A stretch of DNA of 64,000 bases from Akkermansia sp. (GCA_017937215.1 JAGBDZ010000028.1:1-64000); one strand, 5' to 3'. Counted from the first letter of the stretch, positions 6,930-16,195 are shown. Notes: generated by a model not told the origin, from the sequence alone. Translations and numbers: made by a program.

Positions 6930-7973
6930 ATGAAGAAGGTGAAAACCGCCGTAGTCGGAGCCAGTGGATATACTGGCCAGGAGCTTTTGCGTATTCTGCT
7001 GCGCCACCCCGGTGTGGAGCTGGTGTGCGCTACGTCCCGCCAGTATGCGGGGCAGAAACTGAGTGATCTTTTCCCGCGTTTCCGGCATGTGCCGGGCGCA
7101 GACCTGTGCTTTACGGATTCGGATGTGGAGGCCATTGCCGCCACCGGGGCCGAGGCCGCTTTCCTGGCGCTGCCGCACGGTGTATCGGTGAGCTACGGCC
7201 GCGGGCTGGTGGAGGCGGGCATCCGCGTGGTGGACCTCTCTGCCGATTTCCGCCTGAATGACCCGGCGGTGTACGAAGATTTCTACGGCAAGCCGCATGC
7301 AGATGTGGAGCTGATGCAGGAGGCGCCGTACGGCATGCCGGAGTGGCACCGCGAGGAGATTGAGAAAGCCCGCATCGTGGGTTCCCCCGGTTGCTACCCT
7401 ACCAGCATCATTCTGCCGCTGGTGCCGCTGCTGAAAGCCGGGCTGGTGCTGCCGGAGGATATTGTGGTGAACAGCGGCAGCGGTGTTTCGGGCGCCGGCC
7501 GCAAGGCGGATGTTTCCCTGCTTTTCTGCGAGTGCAACGAAAGCATGCGTGCCTATGGGGTGCCGCGCCACCGCCACCTCTCCGAAATTGAGCAGGAGCT
7601 TTCCGCCGCAGCCGGTCAGAAGGTCACCATCACCTTCACCCCGCATCTCATGCCGGTGAACACGGGTATCCTGACCACCACGGTGGCCAAGCTCAAGCCC
7701 GGCACCACCATCGAGGAAATCACCGCCTGTTTCGAAGCAGCCTATGCCAAGGCCCCCTTCGTGCGGCTGCAGGGCCCGAACAAGCCGACCGACACCAAGA
7801 ACGTGACCCGCACGAACTTTGTGGACATTGGCTGGGCCATCGATTCGCGCACCAACCGCGTGGTGCTCATGAGCTCCGAGGACAACGTCATCAAGGGTGC
7901 CGGCGGCCAAGGTGTGCATGCCTTCAATATCATGTTCGGTTTCGATGAAACCGAAGGGCTCTGGATTATCTGA
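6930..7973 (+). CDS. argC: N-acetyl-gamma-glutamyl-phosphate reductase
   Basis: This 347-residue enzyme reduces N-acetylglutamyl phosphate to the semialdehyde with NADPH in arginine synthesis. The N-terminal Rossmann motif is VVGASGYTGQEL, and the catalytic cysteine is C155 in GSPGCYPTS. VNSGSGVSGAGRK and the C-terminal DNVIKGAGGQ are family signatures. Length fits type 1 ArgC. The start at 6930 follows the promoter spacing; earlier in-frame ATGs at 6855 and 6915 lie in the promoter region and are rejected. No other arginine gene is nearby. Its stop overlaps the start of the next gene (TGATG), so a response regulator is cotranscribed. Confidence 0.95.
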   Translation: MKKVKTAVVGASGYTGQELLRILLRHPGVELVCATSRQYAGQKLSDLFPRFRHVPGADLCFTDSDVEAIAATGAEAAFLALPHGVSVSYGRGLVEAGIRVVDLSADFRLNDPAVYEDFYGKPHADVELMQEAPYGMPEWHREEIEKARIVGSPGCYPTSIILPLVPLLKAGLVLPEDIVVNSGSGVSGAGRKADVSLLFCECNESMRAYGVPRHRHLSEIEQELSAAAGQKVTITFTPHLMPVNTGILTTTVAKLKPGTTIEEITACFEAAYAKAPFVRLQGPNKPTDTKNVTRTNFVDIGWAIDSRTNRVVLMSSEDNVIKGAGGQGVHAFNIMFGFDETEGLWII

Positions 7974-9373
7974 TGCCTATGAAACCGGTGCTCCTCATCG
8001 TGGATGACGAGAAATCCACACGGACCGCCCTCTGCGCTGCGCTGGAGGACGATTATGAGGTGTACCCCGCCGCCAACGGCAAGGCCGCCCGCGCGATTCT
8101 GGAGACAGAGCCGGTGGACCTGCTGCTGACGGACCTGCGGCTGGGCGGCGAAAGCGGCATGGATTTGATAGACCATGCCGTTTCGCTGCCGCAACCGCCG
8201 CTCTGCATCATGATGACGGCCTACGGCAGCGCCGATGTGGCGGCCGAGGCCAAGCGGCATGGTGCCTACTATTTCCTGAACAAGCCGCTGAATCTGGATG
8301 AGGTGGAGCTGCTGCTGCGCCGCGCCAGCCACACCCGCCGGCTGGAGAAAGAAAACGAGGAACTGACCACCCGACTGGAGCCCACCGGCGGTCTGGACCG
8401 CATGCTGGGCGACAGCCCGCAGATGCAGGATATCTTCAACCGCATCCGCCGCGTGGCTCCCACCCAGGCCACTGTGCTCATCGAGGGCGAGAGCGGCACC
8501 GGCAAGGAACTGGTGGCCCGCGCCCTGCACTCCCTCTCCCCCCGCAGCGGCAGGAAATTCGTGGCTGTGAACTGCGCAGCCCTCTCGCCGCAGCTGATGG
8601 AGAGCGAGCTCTTCGGCCACGAGAAAGGCTCTTTCACCGGGGCCATGCAGCGCCGCATCGGCCGCTTCGAGGAGGCCGACGGCGGCACCCTCTTCCTGGA
8701 CGAAATCGGCGAAATCGATATCCCCACCCAGGTGAAGCTCCTGCGCGTGCTGGCAGAGCGCAGCATTGAGCGCGTGGGCAGCAACACCAGCATCCCCGTG
8801 AATGTGCGCGTCATTGCCGCCACCAACCGCGACCTCGAAGCCATGGTGCGGGAGGGCACCTTCCGCCTCGACCTCTACCAGCGTCTCAACGTCATTTCCC
8901 TGCACCTGCCGCCGCTGCGCGAGCGCAAGGGCGATATCGTGCTCATGGCAAATGCATTCGCCCGAGAGCTCTGCCAGCTGAACAGCAAACCTGCTCTGAG
9001 CCTGAGCCGCAGCGCGCTGGAGCTTCTCCGCGCCTTCGACTGGCCGGGCAATGTGCGCCAGCTGCGCACCGCCGTGGAGCACGGCATCGTGATGTGCAGC
9101 ACCGGGGAAGTGCAGCCCGATGACCTGCCGGAATACCTGCTCCGGCCGGAAACGCCCACGACGCCCGCGCACGCGAAGCGTGGCAGTACGGATTTTGAGC
9201 TTGAAACCGCCCCCTCTCTTAATTTACAATATCTGGAACGCCGGGCCATTCTCCTGGCGCTGCAGCGCACCGAGGGCAACCGCTCTGCGGCTGCCGAACT
9301 TCTGGGCATCAACCGCCGCACCCTGCAGCGAAAAATGGCCGATGCGCCGGACGCATTCAAGCAATTTCTCTAA
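7973..9373 (+). CDS. NtrC-family sigma-54-dependent response regulator
   Basis: This 466-residue protein has a receiver domain (1-120; acidic D11/D12, phospho-acceptor D54, K104), an AAA+ domain (about 145-375; Walker A GESGTGKE 172-179, Walker B LFLDEI 240-245) and a C-terminal Fis-type helix-turn-helix (GNRSAAAELLGINRRTLQRK). The sigma-54 contact loop reads GSFTGA (219-224) instead of the usual GAFTGA, a conservative change. It should activate sigma-54 promoters after phosphorylation. No histidine kinase is adjacent, so its signal is unknown. It is translationally coupled to argC and followed after 17 bp by a membrane protein. Confidence 0.93.
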   Translation: MPMKPVLLIVDDEKSTRTALCAALEDDYEVYPAANGKAARAILETEPVDLLLTDLRLGGESGMDLIDHAVSLPQPPLCIMMTAYGSADVAAEAKRHGAYYFLNKPLNLDEVELLLRRASHTRRLEKENEELTTRLEPTGGLDRMLGDSPQMQDIFNRIRRVAPTQATVLIEGESGTGKELVARALHSLSPRSGRKFVAVNCAALSPQLMESELFGHEKGSFTGAMQRRIGRFEEADGGTLFLDEIGEIDIPTQVKLLRVLAERSIERVGSNTSIPVNVRVIAATNRDLEAMVREGTFRLDLYQRLNVISLHLPPLRERKGDIVLMANAFARELCQLNSKPALSLSRSALELLRAFDWPGNVRQLRTAVEHGIVMCSTGEVQPDDLPEYLLRPETPTTPAHAKRGSTDFELETAPSLNLQYLERRAILLALQRTEGNRSAAAELLGINRRTLQRKMADAPDAFKQFL

Positions 9374-9390
9374 TTCCTTTTTTATAACAG

Positions 9391-11256
9391 ATGGACTCAG
9401 CAACAGGTAAAGCAATCTCTGCGCGTACCAGGCTCCTGGCCATGCGCTGGATTCTCGCTTTTGTCATCGTCAGTCTCAGCATCTTCCAGCTCTGCCTGAC
9501 CTACCGCGGCATGGACCAGCCGGAGGCCATGGACATGGCGCAAATCGGCCGCCAGATTGCCCGTGGTGAGGGCTTCACCTCCAAGTTCATCCGCCCGATT
9601 GACGTCTGGGACCAGAACGAGTTCAGCAAGGGCAAAGCGCTGGATTTTGACCACTTTGCAGATACCAACCATGCGCCGCTCTACCCCTATGTGCTGGCCG
9701 GTGCCATCAAAGCCAGCGGGTACGATGATTTCCAGGCCCACCGCATGGATGACGAAAAATCCAACGTCTACGCCGGCGACCGCGTCATTGCCGCCACCAG
9801 CACCCTGTTTTTCCTGCTGGCGATGCTGCTGGCCTATACCCTGTTCACCCGACTTTTCGATGAGGTAGTGGCCATCACCACCGTAGCGCTCATGGGACTG
9901 AGTGAGCTGGTGCTTCAATATGCGCTGAGCGGATTGCCGCAGATGCTCATGATGTGCCTGATGCTGGGTGCCATGCATTGCCTCACCTCGGCGGTCAAGG
10001 CCGACAAGGAGGACCGGAGCGCCCGGACAGTCCTCTGGAGCTGCCTGATGTATGTTCTGCTGGGGCTGCTCTGCCTCACCAGCCGCATGAGCATATGGTG
10101 CGCACTGGGCATGCTCGCCTTCACCGGCATTTATTTCAGGCCGCGCGGCATGCACGCCGCCATCGGCGCCGCTATTCTGGCTATCATGGTGATACTGCCC
10201 ACCGTGTATCAGCTTGCCCCCACCGGTGGTCTGGAAAAGAAGCTGATGTATGGTATCTTCAATGGTTTCGGCAGCGATGGCGCAGAGATGCTCATGCGCT
10301 CTGCCACCACAGAGGCACTCAGTTTCAACAGCTCCAACTTCTTCCTGCGCTGGCTGGGCTACACCTTTGCCCAGTTCAACAGTATGTATATCAACATGGG
10401 CGCCATTGTCACCACGCCCTTCTTCCTGCTCGCCCTGCTCAACAAGTTCCGCAACCCCGCCGTGCAGGCCGGCAAATGGGCGGTGCTGGCCATGTGGCTG
10501 ATCGCCTGCGCCGGCATGGCTCTGTTCGGCGAGGCCCGGACCATCAGCGCCAGCCAGCTTTCTATTCTGTTCACCCCCTTCTTTGCAGCCTACGGCACGG
10601 CCCTGGTGTTCACCCTCCTGGCCCGCATGCAGCTGGGCAGCGCCTTTAACGGCGTGCGCGGGCTGACCATTGTAGCCATGCTGGTCATTTCCTCCGGGCT
10701 GTTTCTCTTCCAGCTGCCTAAGCAGCTCTACATGGGCATCTGGACCAGCGCACGCGGCATCCCCCACTTCCCGCCCTATTACCCGGCGGCCATGAACGGC
10801 AAGCTGCACAACATGAGCAACGAACAGGAGCTCATCGTGACAGACCAGCCCTGGGGTGTGGCCTGGTATGCCGACCGCAAAGCCCTGTGGCTGCCCCGCA
10901 GCATCGAGGAATACACCCGCAACCTGGAGCCCATCTTCAACCGTGCCAACCAGGGCACCCAGGGGTTCCTCATCACCCCCTCGTCCCACTCCATGCAGGC
11001 AAACGGCGTGAGCGGCGTCATCCGCGAGGCCGGGGATTTTGCCCCCCTGGCACTGGAAGGCAAGTTGCTGCTGCTCGCCCCGCGCCACAACATGGCCTTT
11101 GCCGAGCTCTTTACCACCAACGCCAATCCCAAATCCACGGCCCGCCCGCTGGCCAGTCTGGTTTCCACCCAGGGCATTTACCGCCACCGCAACTTTATCC
11201 TGGGCGCGGAAATGATTTACTACAGCCGCGAAGCTGTAAGCGATAAGAACCCCTGA
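9391..11256 (+). CDS. Polytopic membrane protein, GT-C-like glycosyltransferase candidate
   Basis: This 621-residue protein has an N-terminal membrane segment, an early acidic loop (MDQPEAMDMAQIGRQIARG), about ten further membrane helices up to about 450 and a soluble C-terminal region. The acidic first loop followed by a helix of the AxIGRQIARGEGF type resembles the ArnT/PMT-like GT-C fold, in which a lipid-linked sugar is transferred outside the membrane. Sequence similarity is not strong enough to name substrate or donor. It follows the NtrC-like regulator after 17 bp and precedes xseB after 20 bp, so it may be part of one long transcript from argC. Confidence 0.6.
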   Translation: MDSATGKAISARTRLLAMRWILAFVIVSLSIFQLCLTYRGMDQPEAMDMAQIGRQIARGEGFTSKFIRPIDVWDQNEFSKGKALDFDHFADTNHAPLYPYVLAGAIKASGYDDFQAHRMDDEKSNVYAGDRVIAATSTLFFLLAMLLAYTLFTRLFDEVVAITTVALMGLSELVLQYALSGLPQMLMMCLMLGAMHCLTSAVKADKEDRSARTVLWSCLMYVLLGLLCLTSRMSIWCALGMLAFTGIYFRPRGMHAAIGAAILAIMVILPTVYQLAPTGGLEKKLMYGIFNGFGSDGAEMLMRSATTEALSFNSSNFFLRWLGYTFAQFNSMYINMGAIVTTPFFLLALLNKFRNPAVQAGKWAVLAMWLIACAGMALFGEARTISASQLSILFTPFFAAYGTALVFTLLARMQLGSAFNGVRGLTIVAMLVISSGLFLFQLPKQLYMGIWTSARGIPHFPPYYPAAMNGKLHNMSNEQELIVTDQPWGVAWYADRKALWLPRSIEEYTRNLEPIFNRANQGTQGFLITPSSHSMQANGVSGVIREAGDFAPLALEGKLLLLAPRHNMAFAELFTTNANPKSTARPLASLVSTQGIYRHRNFILGAEMIYYSREAVSDKNP

Positions 11257-11276
11257 TTTTCCCCCCTCTCTTTACC

Positions 11277-11537
11277 ATGTCTCCTCGTGCCAAAGCCAAA
11301 AGCATCAACTTCGAACAGGCCACTGCCCGGCTCGAAGAAATTGTCAACCGCGTAAACAACCCGGAAACCGGACTGGAAGAAATGATCAGCCTGGCAGAGG
11401 AAGGGCTCACCCTCATCCGCAGCAGCGAACAACTGCTGGCAGAGGCCGAACTCAAAATCCAGAAGCTGGAGCAGGCAGACACCGCCCCCACCCAGCAAAA
11501 GCCCCTGAACGACGATGCCGAATTCTCCCTCATCTGA
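11277..11537 (+). CDS. xseB: Exodeoxyribonuclease VII small subunit
   Basis: This 86-residue protein carries the XseB core (FEQATARLEEIVNRVNN, then LEEMISLAEEGLTLI), a helical hairpin that binds the large subunit XseA and regulates single-strand DNA degradation. Length is normal, with a short Glu/Gln-rich tail. The 3' end overlaps dxs by 23 bp, a common bacterial arrangement (xseB next to isoprenoid genes). The large subunit gene is not in the window. Confidence 0.88.
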   Translation: MSPRAKAKSINFEQATARLEEIVNRVNNPETGLEEMISLAEEGLTLIRSSEQLLAEAELKIQKLEQADTAPTQQKPLNDDAEFSLI

Positions 11538-13398
11538 CCTGCTGGGCACCATCAGCTCCCCTCAGGATGTGAAAAACCTGCATGCCGAAAAGCTCGGCGA
11601 GCTGGCTGCAGAAATCCGGCATACCCTCATCCGCACCTTGTCCGAAACCGGCGGTCACCTGGCACCGAACCTGGGTCTGGTGGAGCTGAGCATCGCCCTG
11701 CACCGCGTATTCGACACCCCCAGGGATAAGGTGCTCTTCGATGTTTCGCACCAGTGCTACGTGCACAAGCTGCTCACCGGCCGGGCAGAGCGTTTCCACA
11801 CCATCCGCCAGTTTGAGGGGCTCTCCGGCTTCTGCAAACGCAGCGAATCCGAGCACGATGCCTACGGCGCCGGACACGCCGGCACCGCCCTCTCCGCCGG
11901 TCTGGGCATGGCCGCTGCCCGCGACCTCGCGGGGGATGATTACCACGTCATCTCCGTGGTAGGCGACGGAGCTTTCACCTGCGGCACCACGCTGGAAGGA
12001 CTCAACAACATTGCCACCACCACGCGGAAGTTCATCCTCATCCTCAACGATAACGAGTGGAGCATCGACCGCAACGTGGGCGCCCTCGCGCACTATTTCT
12101 CCTCCCTGCAGGAAACAGACACCTATGCCTGGCTGCGGGAGCGCACCAAGTCCATCATCGAAAAACTGGCCGGCGAAGCTGCCCGCAAGCAGGTCTCCAA
12201 ACTCGTGCACGCGGCCCACAGCATCATCACCCCGCTGAGCTTCTTCCAGGAACTGGGCCTGAGCTACTACGGCCCGGTGGATGGTCATGATACCCAGCGC
12301 CTCGAGAAAATCCTGCGCATTGCCTCCCGCCACAATGGCCCGGTCATCATCCACGTGATTACCGAAAAAGGCCGCGGATACGCCCCGGCCTCCAGCAATC
12401 CCACCAAGTTCCACGGCATCGGCCAGTACAATATCGAGGACGGCAGCACCAGCAAAGGCCCGGTCATCACCTATTCCGAAGCATTCGGCACGCACCTCAG
12501 CACCCTCGCGGCAGATGACCCGGATATCACTGCCATCACCGCGGCCATGCCCACCGGCACGCGCCTGGATATCTTCCGCTCCCGCTTCCCGAAGCGCTAT
12601 TTCGACGTGGGCATTGCCGAGGAACACGCCGCGCTCTTTGCCTGCGGCATGGCCACCCAGGGGCTCAAACCCTACCTGGCCGTCTACTCCACCTTCATGC
12701 AGCGCTGCGTAGATATGATTCAGCACGATGCCGCCCTGCAGAATCTGCCGGTCAAATTCTGCATGGACCGCGCCGGGCTCTCGCCGGACGACGGCCCCAC
12801 GCACCATGGGCTCTTCGACATTGCCATGATGCGCTGCATCCCCAACCTGGTCATGATGCAACCCAAGGATGAAGCCGAGCTGGGCCACATGCTCTGCACC
12901 ATGAACACCATTGCCGACCGCCCCAGCGTGATTCGCTACCCCCGCGGCACCGGCGAGGGCGTGCCCATGCCCGCCGAGCTGCAGCCCCTCCCCATCGGCA
13001 AGGCAGAAATCCTCCGCCCCGGCAGCGGCATCACCCTGCTGGCCCTGGGCAACATGAATGGCTACGCCGCCAAAGTGGCAGAGAAGCTGGCGGCCGAGGG
13101 CATCTCCTGCGCCCATATCAACGCCCGCTTCATCTGCCCGCTGGATGCAGAGTGCATCCTGCGCCAGGCACGCGAAACAGGGCTTATCGTCACCATGGAA
13201 GACCACGTCATCACCGGTGGGTTCGGCTCGGCCGTCATCGAACTGCTCAACGCACACCAGTGCACCACCCCGGTGCTGCGTATCGGCTGGCCGCATGAGT
13301 TCATCGAACACGGCCGCGAAGACCAGCTGCGCGCCAAACATGGTCTCACCGTGGAAGCCATCACCGCCGCCATTCTCAACCACCCGGCAGCCAGATGA
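11515..13398 (+). CDS. dxs: 1-deoxy-D-xylulose-5-phosphate synthase
   Basis: This 627-residue transketolase-like enzyme condenses pyruvate and glyceraldehyde 3-phosphate, the first step of the MEP isoprenoid pathway. The thiamine diphosphate motif GDGAFTCGTTLEGLNN, the YGAGHAGTALSAGLGMA segment, the central domain YFDVGIAEEHAALFACGMA and the C-terminal transketolase domain are present in order. Length is normal. The start overlaps xseB by 23 bp. The product feeds undecaprenyl phosphate and other polyprenoids, linking it to uppP and the squalene/phytoene synthase at the far end of the window. Confidence 0.95.
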   Translation: MPNSPSSDLLGTISSPQDVKNLHAEKLGELAAEIRHTLIRTLSETGGHLAPNLGLVELSIALHRVFDTPRDKVLFDVSHQCYVHKLLTGRAERFHTIRQFEGLSGFCKRSESEHDAYGAGHAGTALSAGLGMAAARDLAGDDYHVISVVGDGAFTCGTTLEGLNNIATTTRKFILILNDNEWSIDRNVGALAHYFSSLQETDTYAWLRERTKSIIEKLAGEAARKQVSKLVHAAHSIITPLSFFQELGLSYYGPVDGHDTQRLEKILRIASRHNGPVIIHVITEKGRGYAPASSNPTKFHGIGQYNIEDGSTSKGPVITYSEAFGTHLSTLAADDPDITAITAAMPTGTRLDIFRSRFPKRYFDVGIAEEHAALFACGMATQGLKPYLAVYSTFMQRCVDMIQHDAALQNLPVKFCMDRAGLSPDDGPTHHGLFDIAMMRCIPNLVMMQPKDEAELGHMLCTMNTIADRPSVIRYPRGTGEGVPMPAELQPLPIGKAEILRPGSGITLLALGNMNGYAAKVAEKLAAEGISCAHINARFICPLDAECILRQARETGLIVTMEDHVITGGFGSAVIELLNAHQCTTPVLRIGWPHEFIEHGREDQLRAKHGLTVEAITAAILNHPAAR

Positions 13399-14156
13399 GA
13401 CACGCGCTGATTCTCCTGGCAGGGCTTGCTGCCCTGCTCCTCCCCGCAGCAGCCCAGGAGCCCCCCATCCCCCGGCAGCAGATAACCACCGCAGAGCTTC
13501 CCCAATGGCTGGTGGAGTTCTCCAACCTCCCCCGGGCCGAGCGCGAGGCCTACCTCGCCTCCTTCCGCCAGGCCAAAATCGCCTACCAGCAGAACCAGTG
13601 GGTACTCTGCATCGGCCACCTGGCCGATTGCGAAATGATTTTCCGCGGCAACCCGAATGTGTGGAACCTCCGCGCCTGCTGCCACATGGAGCAGAAGTAT
13701 TTTGAAGAAGCAGCCGAGGAACTGGAGCGCGCCCGCCAGGCCATGCCGGATGACCCGGTGACCACCCTGAACATAGCGAACCTGCAGCTGGCGAGAGGCC
13801 AGCACGAGGCCTGCATCACAACCCTCCGGCAGCTGAGAGAAGCCCTGCCCTATGACGCGCCCGCAGAGCTCCTGTATACCCTGCAGTTCCGCGAACTGCT
13901 CTGCCTGGTTATGCTGAACCGCAGCCCTGAAGCCCGCGGGCTGATCAAAGGTATCTCCCCGGTCGCAGACACGCCGCTCTACTACTACAGCCAGGCTGTT
14001 TTTGCCCTGGCCGAAGGCAACCGGGCCGAGGCCTCCCGCTGCCTGCGTGTTGCCAGGACCATCTTTGCCAAAAACGCTGCCACCCAGCCCTATCAACGCG
14101 CACTCCAGCTCTCTGATATCGCCAATTTCACCCCTACCCCGGCTTCCGACAAATAA
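13395..14156 (+). CDS. Secreted TPR-type protein of unknown function
   Basis: This 253-residue protein starts inside the dxs stop (ATGA). A signal peptide (MRHALILLAGLAALLLPAAA) is followed by paired amphipathic helices typical of tetratricopeptide repeats: VWNLRACCHMEQKYFEEAAEEL, then PVTTLNIANLQLARGQHEACI, then YYYSQAVFALAEGNRAEASR. It probably acts as an envelope scaffold. Its partner is unknown. Similar TPR genes in such operons are common in Verrucomicrobiota, but I cannot assign a role. Confidence 0.75.
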   Translation: MRHALILLAGLAALLLPAAAQEPPIPRQQITTAELPQWLVEFSNLPRAEREAYLASFRQAKIAYQQNQWVLCIGHLADCEMIFRGNPNVWNLRACCHMEQKYFEEAAEELERARQAMPDDPVTTLNIANLQLARGQHEACITTLRQLREALPYDAPAELLYTLQFRELLCLVMLNRSPEARGLIKGISPVADTPLYYYSQAVFALAEGNRAEASRCLRVARTIFAKNAATQPYQRALQLSDIANFTPTPASDK

Positions 14157-14695
14157 TGGAAAAGGACACCGGCAGCATCCTGCGCCAGCAGCCCCTCGGC
14201 GAGCATGGGCTCATCATCACCTGGTGCACCGAGCAGCACGGCATTGTGCGCACCGCCGCCCGCCTGGCTCGCAAACCCGGCAGTGAACTCAGCGGCCAGG
14301 TTGACCTCTTCCACGAGTGCGAACTCCTCTACCGCCCTGCCACGCAGGGCGATCTGCACACCCTCGTCTCCGTCAACCTCATTTCGCCCCGGCTGGCCCT
14401 GCGCAGCCAGCTCAGCCGCTTGCGACTGGCCAGTTACATGGCCCGGCTCCTCCTGGCCACCGTGGAACCCGGCGCGCAGGATGCAGCCTGGCACAAACTC
14501 ATTTCAGGGGCGCTCGATTACGTGGCACAGAGTGAACCGCGCCGCGCTGTCCTGCTGCATTTTGAAAAGCGGCTGGCCGAGCTGCACGGTCTCTACTCCC
14601 CGGACCAACTGCCCCACCACACGCTGCTGCGCCACTTTCAGCACCTCCCCGCCGGCCGCAACGAACTTCTCCAGTGCCTCGAAGCCGCAAAGTAA
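14156..14695 (+). CDS. recO: RecO-like DNA repair protein
   Basis: This 179-residue protein begins on the last base of the preceding stop (TAATG). The N-terminal 80 residues fit the RecO OB-fold (GSILRQQPLGEHGLIITWCTEQHG, FHECELLYRP). The helical part follows, but the protein is about 60 residues shorter than typical RecO and lacks the Cys4 zinc site. RecO anneals single-stranded DNA and loads RecA with RecR. The reduced form is plausible for this phylum; assignment rests mainly on the N-terminal domain. Confidence 0.7.
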   Translation: MEKDTGSILRQQPLGEHGLIITWCTEQHGIVRTAARLARKPGSELSGQVDLFHECELLYRPATQGDLHTLVSVNLISPRLALRSQLSRLRLASYMARLLLATVEPGAQDAAWHKLISGALDYVAQSEPRRAVLLHFEKRLAELHGLYSPDQLPHHTLLRHFQHLPAGRNELLQCLEAAK

Positions 14696-14758
14696 GCACT
14701 CGAAAGCGGCCGCTCGTGTCCCTTTCTGCTTCGAAATTCCTGCATCTGCCAAAATAAC

Positions 14759-14796
14759 AGAAATCAGCCCTGCTGTTTCCGGCAAGGCTGATTTCT
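14759..14796. terminator. Shared terminator between recO and rpsF
   Basis: AGAAATCAGCC (14759-14769) pairs with GGCTGATTTCT (14786-14796). On the minus strand it is followed by a T-rich run (GTTATTTT), so it mainly ends rpsF; it may also stop recO. Confidence 0.7.
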
Positions 14797-14824
14797 AAAA
14801 GGTATATCGTGTCTGAACCAGCGA

Positions 14825-15103
14825 TTACTTGGTGCGGTAGTACTGGTAGTGCACGCGCTCGTCGATAGCAAGAGCCTCGCGGGCAGTGCGAATCACGCTG
14901 GGCTCAGCGTCGAACTGGAACAGCATGTACTGACCGTGCGTCAGGTGGTTAGACTCATAAGCGAATTCACGACGACCCACATTCGTGGTGCCGGTCACCT
15001 TGGCGCCTGCGGCCTCAAGCTTCTCCGTCATAGCGGCGGTCAGCTCATCGAGGGTGGCAGAACCCTTCATGTTCAGAACGATCAGTGCTTCGTACTTTCT
15101 CAT
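14825..15103 (-). CDS. rpsF: 30S ribosomal protein S6
   Basis: This 92-residue protein matches S6 throughout (MRKYEALIVLNMKG, NVGRREFAYESNHLTHGQYMLFQF, YQYYRTK). It binds 16S rRNA together with S18 in the small-subunit platform. Usually rpsF is followed by rpsR or ssb; here it stands alone, flanked by convergent recO and by kdsD. A possible S6:S18-type leader lies upstream. Confidence 0.95.
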   Translation of the reverse strand: MRKYEALIVLNMKGSATLDELTAAMTEKLEAAGAKVTGTTNVGRREFAYESNHLTHGQYMLFQFDAEPSVIRTAREALAIDERVHYQYYRTK

Positions 15104-15136
15104 AGCTTTTTTTAATGTAAGATCTCTTGCTTTCGC

Positions 15137-15170
15137 AAATGCGGTGGCAGATGATGCACCTTTTTCGCAA
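15137..15170 (-). promoter_or_regulatory. Possible S6:S18-type autoregulatory leader of rpsF
   Basis: On the minus strand a GGTGCA/TGCCACC imperfect stem and a CACCG pentanucleotide (complement at 15142-15146) lie 40-65 nt before the rpsF start. Known rpsF leaders that bind the S6:S18 complex contain a bulged CACCG. The fold was judged by eye only. Confidence 0.25.
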
Positions 15171-15178
15171 AGAAATCA

Positions 15179-15200
15179 AGCCTAAAGTGTGATTAAGGCT
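15179..15200 (-). terminator. Weak terminator of kdsD
   Basis: AGCCTTA and TAGGCT form a short stem just after the kdsD stop on the minus strand, followed by the T-rich TTGATTTCTTT. Confidence 0.4.
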
Positions 15201-15226
15201 AAAATTTCTGCTTTCAGGCCATTAAA

Positions 15227-16195
15227 TCAGATGAGTTTGAGGCGGACCAGGTCCTGAGTGTCGATAAGGCCCACCGGTTTGTTATCGGCATCGAGCACCA
15301 CGAGATCGTCAATCCGGCGGTCGCGGAGGGTCTTTACGGCCACAATAGCGAGCTTATCGGCCTCCACATAAACCGGATTCTTGGTCATGATATCACGCAC
15401 CGGCTGCGTGCCGCAGGAGGGGTCTTTCTGGTATGCGCGTGCAAAGTCACCATGCGTAAACACGCCGGCCAGGGAACCATCCTCATGCACCAGGATACAG
15501 GCACCCACGCGAGCGCTGGACATGGCAATGATGCAGTCCATGATGGTGGAAGCCTCAGGCAGCTTGGCGAACTCCGTACGCATAATATCGCCGATGCGGG
15601 TGAGCAGCGCCCGGCCCAGGGAACCACCGGGGTGGCTGCGGGCGAAGTCTTCCTTGGTGAAATTCTGAGCTTCCAGCAGGGCCATGGCCAGGGCATCCCC
15701 CATCACCAGCATAGCAGTGGAGGAAGAGGTGGGAGCCAGATTCAGCGGGTCAGCCTCGCGCTCCACATAAGTGTTGAGCACCACATCGGAAAGCTGAGCC
15801 AGCGTGGAGTTCGGCTTACCGGTCATACCGATGATATCGATATCAAAACGCTTCAGGAATGGCATGAGCGTGAGTAGCTCGGCAGTCTCACCGGAGTATG
15901 ACATAGCGATGCAGGCATCGCCATCCTGCACGATACCAAGATCGCCATGCAGAGCGTTCATCGTATCCAGCACCACGGAAGGAGCACCGGTAGAAGTGAG
16001 AGTAGCTGCAATTTTATCACCGATAAGGCCGCTCTTGCCCACACCCACAATGATAATCTTGTGACCGGTGTTGATGGCCTTGCGCATGGCTTCCACTGCC
16101 TCGTCGAAAGAATTATCCAGAGAATTGCCGATGACCTTGAGTGCATCGATTTCATCCTCGAATACCTTTTTACCGCGAATGATATGGCTGATCAT
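15227..16195 (-). CDS. kdsD: Arabinose-5-phosphate isomerase (KpsF/GutQ/KdsD family)
   Basis: This 322-residue protein has a sugar isomerase (SIS) domain (about 40-175; GVGKSGLIGDKIAATLTSTG, SYSGET) and two C-terminal CBS domains (about 205-322; DIMRTEFAKLP, DIMTKNPVYVEAD). It converts ribulose 5-phosphate to arabinose 5-phosphate, the precursor of Kdo in the lipopolysaccharide core. SHPGGSLGR is a family signature. TTGCAG and TAGACT with a 17-nt spacer lie about 40 nt upstream on the minus strand. It sits behind the EF-P gene but is separated from it by a strong terminator. Confidence 0.92.
   Translation of the reverse strand: MISHIIRGKKVFEDEIDALKVIGNSLDNSFDEAVEAMRKAINTGHKIIIVGVGKSGLIGDKIAATLTSTGAPSVVLDTMNALHGDLGIVQDGDACIAMSYSGETAELLTLMPFLKRFDIDIIGMTGKPNSTLAQLSDVVLNTYVEREADPLNLAPTSSSTAMLVMGDALAMALLEAQNFTKEDFARSHPGGSLGRALLTRIGDIMRTEFAKLPEASTIMDCIIAMSSARVGACILVHEDGSLAGVFTHGDFARAYQKDPSCGTQPVRDIMTKNPVYVEADKLAIVAVKTLRDRRIDDLVVLDADNKPVGLIDTQDLVRLKLI

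Noticed and set aside
7973-9373. Sigma-54 promoters near the NtrC-type regulator
   Set aside because: No TGGC-N8-TTGC pattern was noticed upstream of neighbouring genes by eye.
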